Part shown: positions 7,028-13,209 of the stretch, one piece after another
Layout of the letters: each line of letters opens with the position of its first letter
How positions within the stretch are numbered: position 1 is the first letter of the stretch
Source of the DNA: an uncultured Caulobacteraceae bacterium
GTDB taxonomy: Bacteria; Pseudomonadota; Alphaproteobacteria; Caulobacterales; Caulobacteraceae
DNA: 13,209 nt
Direction of reading: 5' to 3'
NCBI GenBank assembly: GCA_946482375.1
Contig: CAMLRH010000038.1
Location: 1 to 13,209, forward strand
Program-made: the position numbers and the translations under genes
The notes under the pieces: generated by a model
Told to the model about the DNA's origin: nothing
Seen by the model: the letters and a program-made list of their open reading frames with translations, nothing else
The model's database searches: none

Positions 7028-7108
7028 CGTAGCGTAGAGCCGGGACCCAGAGGCAGCGGCTGTAACTTCTGGGTCCCGGATCGGCCTTGCAGGCCGTCCG
7101 GGATGACG
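7011..7108. repeat. Palindromic intergenic element, family A copy 2
   Basis: A 98-bp element with perfect outer arms CGTCATCCCGG (7011-7021) and CCGGGATGACG (7098-7108) and perfect inner arms CCGGGACCCAG (7040-7050) and CTGGGTCCCGG (7069-7079). Most positions match the copy at 3035-3128. It overlaps the 3' end of the YkgJ-like gene and ends 14 bases before the next ATG. A TTG at 7087 inside it opens the next frame artificially. Confidence 0.9.
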
Positions 7109-7122
7109 TGTTTGATGGCGCC

Positions 7123-7479
7123 ATGACCTACGACGAGTTCAAACAGATCGCGCTGTCGTTCCCCGGCGTCGAGGAAGGCAAGTCGTACGGCAAGCCGGCC
7201 TTCCTCGTGAACGGCAAGTTCCTCACCCGCGTGCGCCAGGCCGACAAGAGCGCCGTCTTCACCGGCGTCCACTTCGACGAGCGCGAGATGCTGATCGAGT
7301 GCGAGCCGCAGACCTTCTTCTTCGTCGCCCACTACAAGGACTATCCGGCCGTGCTGGCCAGGCTCGCGACCCTGCACCCCGGCTCCTGCCGCAACTTCAT
7401 TGAGCGCCGCTGGCGCGAGGTCGCGCCCAAGAAGCTGGTCAAGGCCTACGACGCCGAGCGTGCGGCGGCCGATGCCTGA
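7123..7479 (+). CDS. MmcQ/YjbR family protein
   Basis: The 118-residue product matches the MmcQ/YjbR (DUF419) family, small single-domain proteins with a fold likened to DNA-binding domains but with no settled function. Typical features are the start MTYDEFKQIALSFPGVEEGKSYGK-type segment (residues 1-24), GKPAFLVNGKFLTRV (23-37), a central FTGVHFDEREMLI (46-58), HYKDYPAVLARL (70-81) and the C-terminal helix IERRWREVAPKKLVKAY (93-109). ATG 7123 was chosen because the upstream extension (TTG 7087) reads through the palindromic repeat. An in-frame GTG at 7108 is a minor alternative. No strong ribosome site is seen. It is flanked on both sides by repeats. Confidence 0.87.
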   Translation: MTYDEFKQIALSFPGVEEGKSYGKPAFLVNGKFLTRVRQADKSAVFTGVHFDEREMLIECEPQTFFFVAHYKDYPAVLARLATLHPGSCRNFIERRWREVAPKKLVKAYDAERAAADA

Positions 7480-7493
7480 GGCATTACCCCAAA

Positions 7494-7584
7494 CCGCTCA
7501 CCCCGGCGAAAGCCGGGGCCCAGGTCTTTCCAGTCAGCACTCCGCTGGACAGGACTGGGTCCCGGCTTTCGCCGGGATGAGCGG
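7494..7584. repeat. Palindromic intergenic element, family B copy 1
   Basis: A 91-bp near-palindrome between the MmcQ-like gene and ubiD. The left arm, CCGCTCACCCCGGCGAAAGC onward from 7494, pairs with a right arm ending GCCGGGATGAGCGG at 7584; the core CCCGGC-GAAA-GCCGGG is itself a small palindrome, present once in each arm. A middle stem CCAGTC/GACTGG (about 7530-7535 and 7553-7558) tops the hairpin. It contains the GGGCCCAG motif shared with the element at 12127-12183. Confidence 0.85.
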
Positions 7585-7627
7585 ATTATTGGGTTCAAGC
7601 TGCGCTGGACTGCGGTAGAGGCACAGC

Positions 7628-9157
7628 ATGGCCTACCGCTCCCTCCGGGACTTCATGGCGATGCTCGAGCGCGAGGGTGAACTCGTGCGCGTGAAGGAGC
7701 CTGTCTCGACCGTCCTGGAGATGACCGAGATCGGCACTCGGCTGATCGCCGAGGGCGGTCCGGCGGTGCTGTTCGAAAAGCCGGTGATGCCGGACGGTTC
7801 GATCAGCCCGACCCCGTGCCTCACCAACTTGTTCGGCACGGTCAAACGCGTCGCCATGGGCGTGACGCTCGGCGGCGAGAGCCGCACGACCGCGACCGAA
7901 TTGCGCGAGGTCGGCGAACTGCTGGCCTTCCTGAAAAGCCCCGAACCGCCGCGCGACCTGAAGGACGCCGTCGGCATGCTGCCGATCGCCCGGCAGGTCA
8001 TGGCCATGCGCCCGGCCGCCGTGAAGAAGGCGCCGGTGCAGGAGGTGGTGCTGAAAGGCGCCGACATCGACCTCACCAAACTGCCGGTGCAGACCTGCTG
8101 GCCGGGCGAGCCGGCGCCGTTGATCACCTGGCCGCTGGTGGTGACGAAGGGACCGTCGAGCGACCGGGAGGACGACTTCAACCTCGGCATCTACCGCATG
8201 CAGGTGCTGGGCAAGGACCGGGCGATCATGCGCTGGCTGGCCCATCGCGGCGGGGCCCAGCACTACGCCCGCCACAAGCGCGCCGGAAAGCGCGAGCCGC
8301 TGCCGGCGTGTGCCGTGATCGGGGCCGACCCCGGCACCATCCTCGCCGCCGTGACGCCGGTGCCGGACACGCTGTCGGAGTACCAGTTCGCCGGCCTGCT
8401 GCGCGGCGCCAAGGCCGAGCTCGTCCCCGCCAAGACCGTGCCGCTGATGGTCCCGGCCCAGGCCGAGATCGTCATCGAGGGCCACGTCCTCCTCGACGAG
8501 TACGAGGACGAAGGCCCCTACGGCGATCACACCGGCTACTACAACAGCGTCGAGAAATTCCCGGTCTTCAAGGTCAGCGCGATTACGATGCGCAAGGACC
8601 CGATCTACCTGACCACCTACACCGGCCGGCCGCCCGACGAGCCGTCGGTGCTGGGCGAAGCGCTGAACGAGGTCTTCATCCCGCTGCTGCGCCAGCAGTT
8701 CCCGGAGATCGTCGACTTCTGGCTGCCGCCCGAGGGCTGCAGCTACCGCATCGCCGTGGTGTCGATGAAGAAGGCCTACCCCGGCCACGCCAAGCGCGTG
8801 ATGATGGGCGTCTGGTCGTTCCTTCGCCAGTTCATGTACACCAAGTGGGTCATCGTCGTGGACGACACCGTCGACGCCCGCGACTGGAAGGACGTCATGT
8901 GGGCCATCTCCACCAAGATGGACCCGGCCCGCGACATCACCGTCATCGAGCAGACCCCCATCGACTACCTCGACTTCGCCTCGCCGGAGAGCGGGCTCGG
9001 CTCCAAGATCGGGCTGGACGCCACCGACAAATGGCCGCCGGAGACCAGGCGCGAATGGGGCAAGGAAATCCGCATGGACGCCGACGTCGTCCAGTCGATC
9101 ACCGACCGCTGGGCGCAGCTGGGGCTACCCGGCGCGGGCAAGCCGATCTGGAAGTAG
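7628..9157 (+). CDS. ubiD: UbiD-family 3-polyprenyl-4-hydroxybenzoate decarboxylase
   Basis: UbiD decarboxylates prenylated 4-hydroxybenzoate to the prenylphenol in ubiquinone synthesis, using prenylated FMN made by UbiX plus a divalent metal. The 509-residue length fits UbiD (about 490-510). Visible family motifs are the N-terminal [19 protein letters not shown] (4-22), [11 protein letters not shown] (69-79), NLGIYRMQV (185-193, cofactor/metal pocket with N185 and R190), [12 protein letters not shown] (202-213), AEIVIEGHV (279-287) and [12 protein letters not shown] (294-305, including the acidic residues of the active site). The ATG at 7628 follows TAGAGG at 7 bases. It stands as a single gene between two repeats. 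UbiX is not present here. A different UbiD-family substrate is possible, but ubiA about 3.5 kb away and overall length favour ubiquinone synthesis. Confidence 0.94.
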   Translation: MAYRSLRDFMAMLEREGELVRVKEPVSTVLEMTEIGTRLIAEGGPAVLFEKPVMPDGSISPTPCLTNLFGTVKRVAMGVTLGGESRTTATELREVGELLAFLKSPEPPRDLKDAVGMLPIARQVMAMRPAAVKKAPVQEVVLKGADIDLTKLPVQTCWPGEPAPLITWPLVVTKGPSSDREDDFNLGIYRMQVLGKDRAIMRWLAHRGGAQHYARHKRAGKREPLPACAVIGADPGTILAAVTPVPDTLSEYQFAGLLRGAKAELVPAKTVPLMVPAQAEIVIEGHVLLDEYEDEGPYGDHTGYYNSVEKFPVFKVSAITMRKDPIYLTTYTGRPPDEPSVLGEALNEVFIPLLRQQFPEIVDFWLPPEGCSYRIAVVSMKKAYPGHAKRVMMGVWSFLRQFMYTKWVIVVDDTVDARDWKDVMWAISTKMDPARDITVIEQTPIDYLDFASPESGLGSKIGLDATDKWPPETRREWGKEIRMDADVVQSITDRWAQLGLPGAGKPIWK

Positions 9158-9258
9158 TGCGTGGTTCGACACGCCCTTCGGGCTGCTCACCATGACTATC
9201 TCCGAGGACGTCATCCTGAGCAGCGGCGAAGCCGCGTGTCGAAGGACGCAACCACGCA
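9158..9258. repeat. Palindromic intergenic element, family D
   Basis: This 101-bp element starts on the base after the ubiD stop. Arms TGCGTGGTT (9158-9166) and AACCACGCA (9250-9258), TTCGACACGC (9165-9174) and GCGTGTCGAA (9234-9243), and GCTGCTCA (9182-9189) and TGAGCAGC (9217-9224) nest around a short centre. The right arm CGTCATCCTGAGCAGCGGCG resembles a repeat often seen in sphingomonads and Caulobacterales (recalled, not searched). It may double as the ubiD terminator. Confidence 0.87.
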
Positions 9259-9260
9259 AC

Positions 9261-9290
9261 TTGCCCCCGCGCCCAAACCAAGCGCTAATC
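9261..9290 (+). promoter_or_regulatory. Possible promoter for the MAPEG gene
   Basis: TTGCCC (9261-9266) and GCTAAT (9284-9289) are 17 bases apart and immediately follow the family D repeat. GCTAAT resembles the start of the Caulobacter housekeeping -10 consensus (GCTANAWC). The predicted start near 9296 would leave a short leader carrying the GGGGGAG ribosome site before ATG 9319. Confidence 0.35.
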
Positions 9291-9318
9291 TCGCCGACGT
9301 CATCGGGGGAGAAACGTC

Positions 9319-9720
9319 ATGGACGCCGTAAGCTCCGCGCACGCCGCCGCGCTCTGGGTCGGGCTGCATCTCATTCTGCTGCTGGTTCTGTCGGTGCTCG
9401 TCGTGCGCCTGCGCCAGAAGCACAAGGTCGCGCTCGGCGACGAGGGCATCCCGGAACTGGCCCGCGCCATCCGCGCCTTCGGCAACGCTACCGAGTATGT
9501 GCCGGCCGGCCTGATCGCGCTGGCCGTGCTGGCGATCAACGAGGACTCGGCGCTGACGGTGCACATCGTCGGCCTGCTCCTCTTCAGCGGCCGCCTGATC
9601 CATGCCTTTGGCCTGTCGAACAGCGGCGGCACCTCGCTGCCGCGCGCCATCGGCATCGTGCTGACCTGGATCGCCTACGTCTTCGCCGCCGTGGCGCTGC
9701 TGTTCTACGCCATCGCCTGA
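9319..9720 (+). CDS. MAPEG family membrane protein
   Basis: A 133-residue protein with four predicted membrane helices (about 9-31, 61-76, 80-98, 108-131), the architecture of MAPEG proteins (membrane-associated proteins in eicosanoid and glutathione metabolism; bacterial relatives include YecN). The family signature is clear in IRAFGNATEYVP (51-62) and GRLIHAFGLS (91-100), with the basic loop RLRQKHKVALGDEG (30-43) between helices 1 and 2. Some members are glutathione S-transferases or peroxidases, but bacterial functions are largely unproven, so activity is not assigned. GGGGGAG about 8 bases before the ATG supports the start. It ends 40 bases before pmbA on the same strand. Confidence 0.9.
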   Translation: MDAVSSAHAAALWVGLHLILLLVLSVLVVRLRQKHKVALGDEGIPELARAIRAFGNATEYVPAGLIALAVLAINEDSALTVHIVGLLLFSGRLIHAFGLSNSGGTSLPRAIGIVLTWIAYVFAAVALLFYAIA

Positions 9721-9760
9721 GGCGGGTTGTTCCGGCGAGGCCGCCACTACATAAGGCGGC

Positions 9761-11092
9761 ATGGACGAGACCCTGTTGCATGATCTCGTCGGCGCCGCGC
9801 TGAAGGCCGGCGCCGACGCCGCCGAGACTGTCTTCGCCAGCCGCAGCGCCCTTTCCGTCACCGTGCGCATGGGCAAGCTGGAAGAGGTCGAGCGCGAGGA
9901 GAGCCGCGACATCGGCCTGCGCGTCTTCGTGGGCCGGCGGCAGGCGACGGTGTCCGGCTCGGATATCTCGGCCGACGCCCGCGCCAAGCTGGTCGAGCGC
10001 GCCGTGGCCATGGCGAGGCTGGCCCCCGAAGACCCCTACGCCGGATTCGCACCGACCGACCGTCTGGCCCGCGGCCCCTTCCCCGACCTGCAGCTGTTCG
10101 ACGCCACCGAACCTTCGGCCGAGCGGCTGGAGGAACAGGCCCGCCTCGCCGAAGAAGCCGCTCGCGCCATCGAGGGCGTCACCAACACCGACGGCGGCAC
10201 CGCCTCATGGTCGACCGGCCAGTGGCGCCTCGTCACCAGCGCCGGGTTCGCCGGTCCACACCGCGCCTCGGCCTTCTCGCTGTCGGCCTCGGCCATCGCC
10301 GGCGAGGGCTCGGAGATGGAGCGCGGCGGCGAGGGCCGCACGACCCGCTGGTCCGACGACCTGCCAGGCGCGGAGGCCATCGGCGCCGAAGCCGGCCGCC
10401 GCGCCGTCCAGCGGCTGGGCGCGAAAAAGATCGCCTCGACCACCGCGCCGGTGATCTTCGAGAACCGGCTGGCCTCCTCGCTGCTCAGCCCGCTGGTCGG
10501 CGCGATCTCGGGCCCGTCAGTGGCGCGCGGCGTCTCCTTCCTGAAGGACAAGCTTGGCCAGCCGGTGTTCGCCAAAGGCGTCAGCATCGTCGACGATCCG
10601 CACCGAGCGCGCGGCCTCGGCTCCTCCCCGTTCGACGACGAGGGCGTGGCGAACCAGCGGCAAGCCATCGTCGACGACGGCGTCCTGACCACCTGGCTGC
10701 TGAACAGCGCCAGCGCCCGCCAGCTCGGCATGGAGACCACCGGCCACGCCTCGCGCGGGCTGGCCGGACCGCCGGGTGTCTCGACCGCCAACCTCACCCT
10801 CATGCCCGGCGACAAGGATCAGGCCGAGCTGATCCGCGAGGCCGGCAAGGGTCTGCTGGTCACCTCGATGTTCGGCCCCTCGCTCAATTCGAACACCGGC
10901 GACTGGTCGGTCGGCTGCTCGGGCTTCTGGTTCGAGGGCGGGGAGATCGCCTGGCCGGTCACCGAAATCACCGTCGCCGGCAACCTCAAGGACATCTACG
11001 CCCGCCTCGTCCCCGGCGCGGACCTCGAAATCCGCGGCTCGACCAACGCCCCGTCGCTGTTGGTCGACGGCCTCTCGATCGCCGGCAAATGA
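9761..11092 (+). CDS. pmbA: Metalloprotease-family subunit PmbA/TldE
   Basis: PmbA (TldE) partners TldD in a heterodimeric zinc protease that trims peptides (microcin B17 processing, CcdA degradation in E. coli). The 443-residue length is typical. Recognised segments are SVTVRMGKLEEVEREESRDIGLRVFVG-type region (32-58), VIFENRLASSLLSPLVGAISG (231-251), GVSFLKDKLGQPVF (257-270), DDPHRARGLGSSPFDDEG (278-295) and the signature NSNTGDWSVGCSGFWFEGGE (376-395) followed by PVTEITVAGNL (399-409). As in TldE generally, I see no HExxxH zinc motif, which belongs to TldD. TldD is not in the window. AAGG sits 4 bases before the ATG. The stop overlaps the next start (ATGA), so pmbA and the phosphatase gene are coupled. 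Confidence 0.94.
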   Translation: MDETLLHDLVGAALKAGADAAETVFASRSALSVTVRMGKLEEVEREESRDIGLRVFVGRRQATVSGSDISADARAKLVERAVAMARLAPEDPYAGFAPTDRLARGPFPDLQLFDATEPSAERLEEQARLAEEAARAIEGVTNTDGGTASWSTGQWRLVTSAGFAGPHRASAFSLSASAIAGEGSEMERGGEGRTTRWSDDLPGAEAIGAEAGRRAVQRLGAKKIASTTAPVIFENRLASSLLSPLVGAISGPSVARGVSFLKDKLGQPVFAKGVSIVDDPHRARGLGSSPFDDEGVANQRQAIVDDGVLTTWLLNSASARQLGMETTGHASRGLAGPPGVSTANLTLMPGDKDQAELIREAGKGLLVTSMFGPSLNSNTGDWSVGCSGFWFEGGEIAWPVTEITVAGNLKDIYARLVPGADLEIRGSTNAPSLLVDGLSIAGK

Positions 11093-11871
11093 GCGAGGAC
11101 CTCGACCTCATCGAAGAAGCCGCCTGCGAGGTCGGGGACCTGGCTGTCCAGCTGCGCGACGAGGGCCTGCAAATCTGGTCGAAGGAAGGTGGCTCGCCCG
11201 TCACCAACGCCGACCTGCGCGTCGACCAACTCCTGCGCGAGCGGCTGGGCGCGGCCCGGCCCGACTACGGCTGGTTGTCCGAAGAAACCGCCGACGACGC
11301 CGCGCGCCTGCAACAGCGCCGCCTGTTCGTCGTCGACCCCATCGACGGCACCGTCGCCTACATGAAGGGACGCCCCTGGTGGGCGGTCTCCATCGCCGTG
11401 GTCGAGGACGGCCGCCCCATCGCCGGCGTCGTCCATGCGCCGACGCTGAACGAGACCTACCTCGCCGAAAAGGGCGCCGGCGCCACGCTCAACGGCAAGC
11501 CGATCCGCACCAGCGACACCGCCGACATCGAGGACTGCGCCATGCTGGGCGACGCCCAGATGTTCCTGCACCCGGCCTGGCCCACAAAGTGGCCGAGCAT
11601 GCGGGTCGAGACGCGCAATTCCATCGCCTATCGCATGTGCCTGGTGGCCAGCGGCGCCTTCGACGCCGCCATAGCCCTGTCAGCCAAGAACGAGTGGGAC
11701 CTCGCCGCCGCCGACCTGATCTGCGGGGAAGCCGGCGCCCTTGCCACCGATCACCGGGGCCGCGCGTTCGTTTACAATGACCCCAACCCGCGGGCGCCCA
11801 GCCTGATCTGCGCGGCGCCGGCGCTGCACCCTCTCCTCATCGAGCGGGTGAACCACATCGAGCTGACCTGA
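11089..11871 (+). CDS. cysQ: Inositol monophosphatase family, CysQ-like 3'(2'),5'-bisphosphate nucleotidase
   Basis: The 260-residue protein has all the Mg/Li-sensitive phosphatase motifs: SPVTNAD (36-42), LSEET (64-68, metal ligand Glu), VDPIDGT (82-88, metal ligands D83 and D86) and NEWDLAAADLI (201-211, D204). CysQ hydrolyses 3'-phosphoadenosine 5'-phosphate (PAP) to AMP, recycling a by-product of sulfate assimilation and of sulfo/phosphopantetheine transfer; SuhB/HisN-type substrates are the alternatives. The placement between pmbA and DUF4170 is a common alphaproteobacterial arrangement for genes annotated CysQ, which guides the name. The ATG at 11089 overlaps the pmbA stop by four bases (ATGA); the frame is open further upstream only as a shadow within pmbA. 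DUF4170 begins 10 bases downstream. Confidence 0.88.
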   Translation: MSEDLDLIEEAACEVGDLAVQLRDEGLQIWSKEGGSPVTNADLRVDQLLRERLGAARPDYGWLSEETADDAARLQQRRLFVVDPIDGTVAYMKGRPWWAVSIAVVEDGRPIAGVVHAPTLNETYLAEKGAGATLNGKPIRTSDTADIEDCAMLGDAQMFLHPAWPTKWPSMRVETRNSIAYRMCLVASGAFDAAIALSAKNEWDLAAADLICGEAGALATDHRGRAFVYNDPNPRAPSLICAAPALHPLLIERVNHIELT

Positions 11872-11881
11872 GAGGACCCCC

Positions 11882-12115
11882 ATGCCCGACGACCGCCAGC
11901 TTCTCCACATCGTCATCGGCGGCGAGCTGAAGGACGTACGCGACACGGAGTTCCGGGACCTCTCGAAGGTCGAGCTGGTCGGCGCCTATCCCAACTACGA
12001 CGAAGCCAAGCGCGCCTGGCGCGGAAAGGCCCAGGCCACCGTCGACAACGCGCTCATGCGCTACTTCGTGATCCACGCCCACCGGCTGATGGATCCGAGT
12101 GAGGACGACCAATAA
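11882..12115 (+). CDS. DUF4170 family protein
   Basis: This 77-residue protein matches DUF4170, a small alphaproteobacterial family of unknown function. Typical features are LLHIVIGGELKDV (7-19), FRDLSKVELVGAYPNYDEAKRAWRG-type segment (24-48), and the end NALMRYFVIHAHRL (56-69). It has an alpha-beta pattern, no signal peptide and no cysteines. GAGAGGA precedes the ATG by 6 bases and overlaps the upstream stop. It is the last gene of the pmbA-cysQ-DUF4170 run; a strong hairpin repeat begins 11 bases after its stop. In many relatives this gene sits next to lipid A or acyltransferase genes, which suggests an envelope link, but that is inference. Confidence 0.88.
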   Translation: MPDDRQLLHIVIGGELKDVRDTEFRDLSKVELVGAYPNYDEAKRAWRGKAQATVDNALMRYFVIHAHRLMDPSEDDQ

Positions 12116-12126
12116 ATCCGCTCAAC

Positions 12127-12183
12127 CCCCGCGAAGGCGGGGGCCCAAGCTGAATCGCCGCTTGGGTCCCCGCCTTCGCGGGG
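12127..12183. repeat. Strong hairpin element, family B copy 2, between convergent genes
   Basis: Arms 12127-12150 and 12160-12183 are 24 bases each and pair with one mismatch (which is G-U in RNA), with a 9-base loop (12151-12159). The sequence CCCCGCGAAGGCGGGGGCCC is related to the element at 7494-7584. It fills the gap between DUF4170 and the convergent phosphatase gene, so it probably ends transcription from both sides, although there is no T tract. Confidence 0.88.
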
Positions 12184-12195
12184 ACAATCGGGAAA

Positions 12196-12861
12196 TTACT
12201 CCCGCCGGACCAGCTTCTCGGTCAGCAGCGTGCCCCACCAGTTGGCGCGGAAGTCGGCCTTCATGGCGACGGGGTCGTAGGCGCTGCTCTCCACCCATTC
12301 GGTGAAGCTTAGACCCAGCGGCTCGCCGTCCTGCAGGTAGCGCTCGAAGACGTAGTCGAGGACGCCGGTCTTGCCCTGCTTCACGTGCAGGGTGCGCAGG
12401 CCAAGCTCGCTCATCGCCTCGCGGATCGGCTCGCCGAGGTGAAAGTGCCGGTAGAAGACGCTCATGATCCCGGCCCGGTCCGCGCCGGACTTGCAGTGCA
12501 TCAGCGCCGGATACTCGATCGACTTGAAGAGGTCCCGCGCGCCCAGCACCCGTTCGCGGATCGGAACCTCACGGCTGGTGATGACGAAGTCGACCATCTT
12601 CAGGCCGTAGCGCTCGCAGGCGTCCTTCTCGAGGGCATAGAAGCTGCCGTCGAAGCCGCCGCGCAGGTTGATGACGGTCTTGATGCCGCGTCTGGCCCAC
12701 CACTTCAGCTGGAACGGCCAGGGCTGGTTCGTCCGCACCAGGTCGGGCCCGATCCAGTGGGCGTTCTGGAAGCCCAGCCTAAGGAAGGCGTGGTCGTTCC
12801 AGATGTAGTCCCAATAGGCCTTGAAGCGCCCGCCGGGGGTGGAGAGATCGAAGCGGGACAA
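12196..12861 (-). CDS. Cysteine-based (dual-specificity/tyrosine type) phosphatase
   Basis: A 221-residue cytosolic-looking protein with the phosphatase signature HCxxxxxR, seen as MHCKSGADRAG (121-131), with Cys123 as nucleophile and Arg129 as phosphate binder. KTVINLRGG (61-69) and ERYGLKMVDFVITSREVP (83-100) form the preceding strands of the DSP fold. No signal peptide is evident; the aromatic segments FKAYWDYIWNDHAFLRLGF (13-31) and the tail FRANWWGTLL (204-213) could contact membranes. The start is TTG at 12861, backed by a perfect AAGGAG six bases upstream; no ATG fits. It is divergent from the MsbA-like gene. Caulobacter CtpA, an essential phosphatase homologue needed for normal lipid A, is a possible orthologue from context, but this needs an alignment. 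Confidence 0.87.
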   Translation of the reverse strand: MSRFDLSTPGGRFKAYWDYIWNDHAFLRLGFQNAHWIGPDLVRTNQPWPFQLKWWARRGIKTVINLRGGFDGSFYALEKDACERYGLKMVDFVITSREVPIRERVLGARDLFKSIEYPALMHCKSGADRAGIMSVFYRHFHLGEPIREAMSELGLRTLHVKQGKTGVLDYVFERYLQDGEPLGLSFTEWVESSAYDPVAMKADFRANWWGTLLTEKLVRRE

Positions 12862-12867
12862 TTGGCG

Positions 12868-12873
12868 CTCCTT
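12868..12873 (-). promoter_or_regulatory. Ribosome binding site fixing a TTG start
   Basis: AAGGAG on the minus strand, six bases before TTG 12861. It is the strongest Shine-Dalgarno in the window and decides the non-ATG start of the phosphatase gene. Confidence 0.8.
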
Positions 12874-12879
12874 GCGTCT

Positions 12880-12989
12880 CCCTCCCCTTTATGGGGAGGG
12901 AAGATGAGGCGCCAGCCTCATCGGGTGGGGGTGTCCAACTTCCCCACCCGCCTCGCTATCGCGAGCCACCCTCCCCATAAAGGGGAGGG
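12880..12989. repeat. Composite palindromic element, family C copy 2
   Basis: The 21-base ends (12880-12900 and 12969-12989) are perfect inverted copies of each other, and each is itself a hairpin (CCCTCCCC/GGGGAGGG). Inside are three more stems: GATGAGGC/GCCTCATC (12903-12910, 12915-12922), GGGTGGGG/CCCCACCC (12923-12930, 12942-12949) and CTCGC/GCGAG (12952-12956, 12961-12965). It lies in the 167-base gap between the divergent phosphatase and MsbA-like genes, so both promoters must be in or next to it. A perfect TTGACA follows at 12991-12996. Confidence 0.9.
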
Positions 12990-13028
12990 ATTGACACCCA
13001 CCGCCAACCAGCCGACCCCTCACAGCCG

Positions 13029-13209
13029 ATGACCGCCGAAGCGCCCGCCGAGATGACGAACCGCGCCTTGCTGGGGCGGATGGCGCAGACCTACCTCCTG
13101 CCACGGTGGAAGGGCGTCACGGTCTCGATCCTGGCGGCCGTCGTGGTCGCCGTTCTCAGCGCCAAGCTGATCCAGATTCTCGAGCCGGCGATCAACGACC
13201 TGCTGGTCA
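13029..13209 (+). CDS. msbA: N-terminal fragment of an MsbA-like ABC exporter
   Basis: The frame runs from ATG 13029 to the window edge, giving 60 residues. After a short polar lead come LLPRWKGVTVSILAAVVVAV (23-42), the first membrane helix, and IQILEPAINDLLV (48-60), which match the TM1 region of MsbA-type lipid A/lipid exporters (pattern Y-x-x-P-x-W-K ... A-x-x-x-x-x-x-x-P-x-x-N-D). The ATPase part lies outside, so the family call is moderate and lipid A transport is inferred. In-frame ATGs at 13053 and 13080 are alternatives; the last is preceded by GGGGCGG. No Shine-Dalgarno precedes 13029. In many alphaproteobacteria this gene heads a cluster with waaA and lpxK. Confidence 0.65.
   Translation, partial: MTAEAPAEMTNRALLGRMAQTYLLPRWKGVTVSILAAVVVAVLSAKLIQILEPAINDLLV

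Noticed and set aside
7595..8788. Minus-strand open frame (397 codons) opposite ubiD
   Set aside because: Antisense shadow of a strongly conserved UbiD; composition is His/Arg/Gly-rich and shows no family.
839..9720. gshA plus MAPEG as a glutathione pathway cluster
   Set aside because: They are over 7 kb apart on opposite strands with unrelated genes between, and glutathione use by bacterial MAPEG proteins is not certain.
3035..12989. Palindromic elements as a CRISPR array
   Set aside because: They are single, scattered, differ in family and have no regular spacers or cas genes.
12991..13019. TTGACA as the -35 of an MsbA-like gene promoter
   Set aside because: No acceptable -10 sequence is found 16-18 bases downstream; the hexamer may just belong to the repeat edge.

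Overview
The window looks like chromosomal housekeeping DNA from a high-GC alphaproteobacterium, probably Caulobacterales (Caulobacter/Phenylobacterium/Brevundimonas type). The grounds are a plant/alphaproteobacterial-type glutamate-cysteine ligase, an ETFB-methyltransferase-like (METTL20-type) protein, the pmbA-cysQ-DUF4170 cluster, scarce Shine-Dalgarno sequences at several starts, and palindromic repeats of the kind common in alphaproteobacterial intergenic DNA. The genus is an inference. No phage, IS, integrase, CRISPR or rRNA/tRNA signal is visible.

Layout. (1) 1-3004, minus strand: rsmE (16S rRNA m3U methyltransferase), gshA (glutathione step 1) and an ATP-grasp protein that starts 4 bases after the gshA stop and runs off the left edge. 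(2) 3159-5251, plus strand: ubiA and a three-histidine-box fatty acid desaturase, separated by a palindromic element. (3) 5270-5749, minus strand: a small PEGA-like lipoprotein, convergent with the desaturase. (4) 5857-7479, plus strand: a METTL20-like protein methyltransferase, a YkgJ-like eight-cysteine protein and an MmcQ/YjbR protein. (5) 7628-9157: ubiD. (6) 9319-12115, plus strand: a MAPEG membrane protein, then the tight run pmbA - cysQ-like phosphatase - DUF4170. (7) 12196-12861, minus strand: a cysteine phosphatase with a TTG start, divergent from an N-terminal fragment of an MsbA-like ABC exporter at 13029.

Functional links: ubiA and ubiD act in one ubiquinone pathway (prenylation, then decarboxylation). 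gshA and the coupled ATP-grasp protein may act together. The cysteine phosphatase beside an MsbA-like exporter and downstream of the cysQ-DUF4170 pair points to the lipid A/LPS part of the envelope. 

The most striking non-coding feature is that nearly every intergenic gap longer than about 100 bases holds a 57-150 bp palindromic element. I see seven, in about four sequence families. One copy supplies the stop codon and last residues of the YkgJ-like gene, and two contain false start codons that lengthen neighbouring reading frames. I see no clear new multi-gene defence or mobile system. The best leads are the gshA-coupled ATP-grasp protein and the phosphatase next to the MsbA-like gene.
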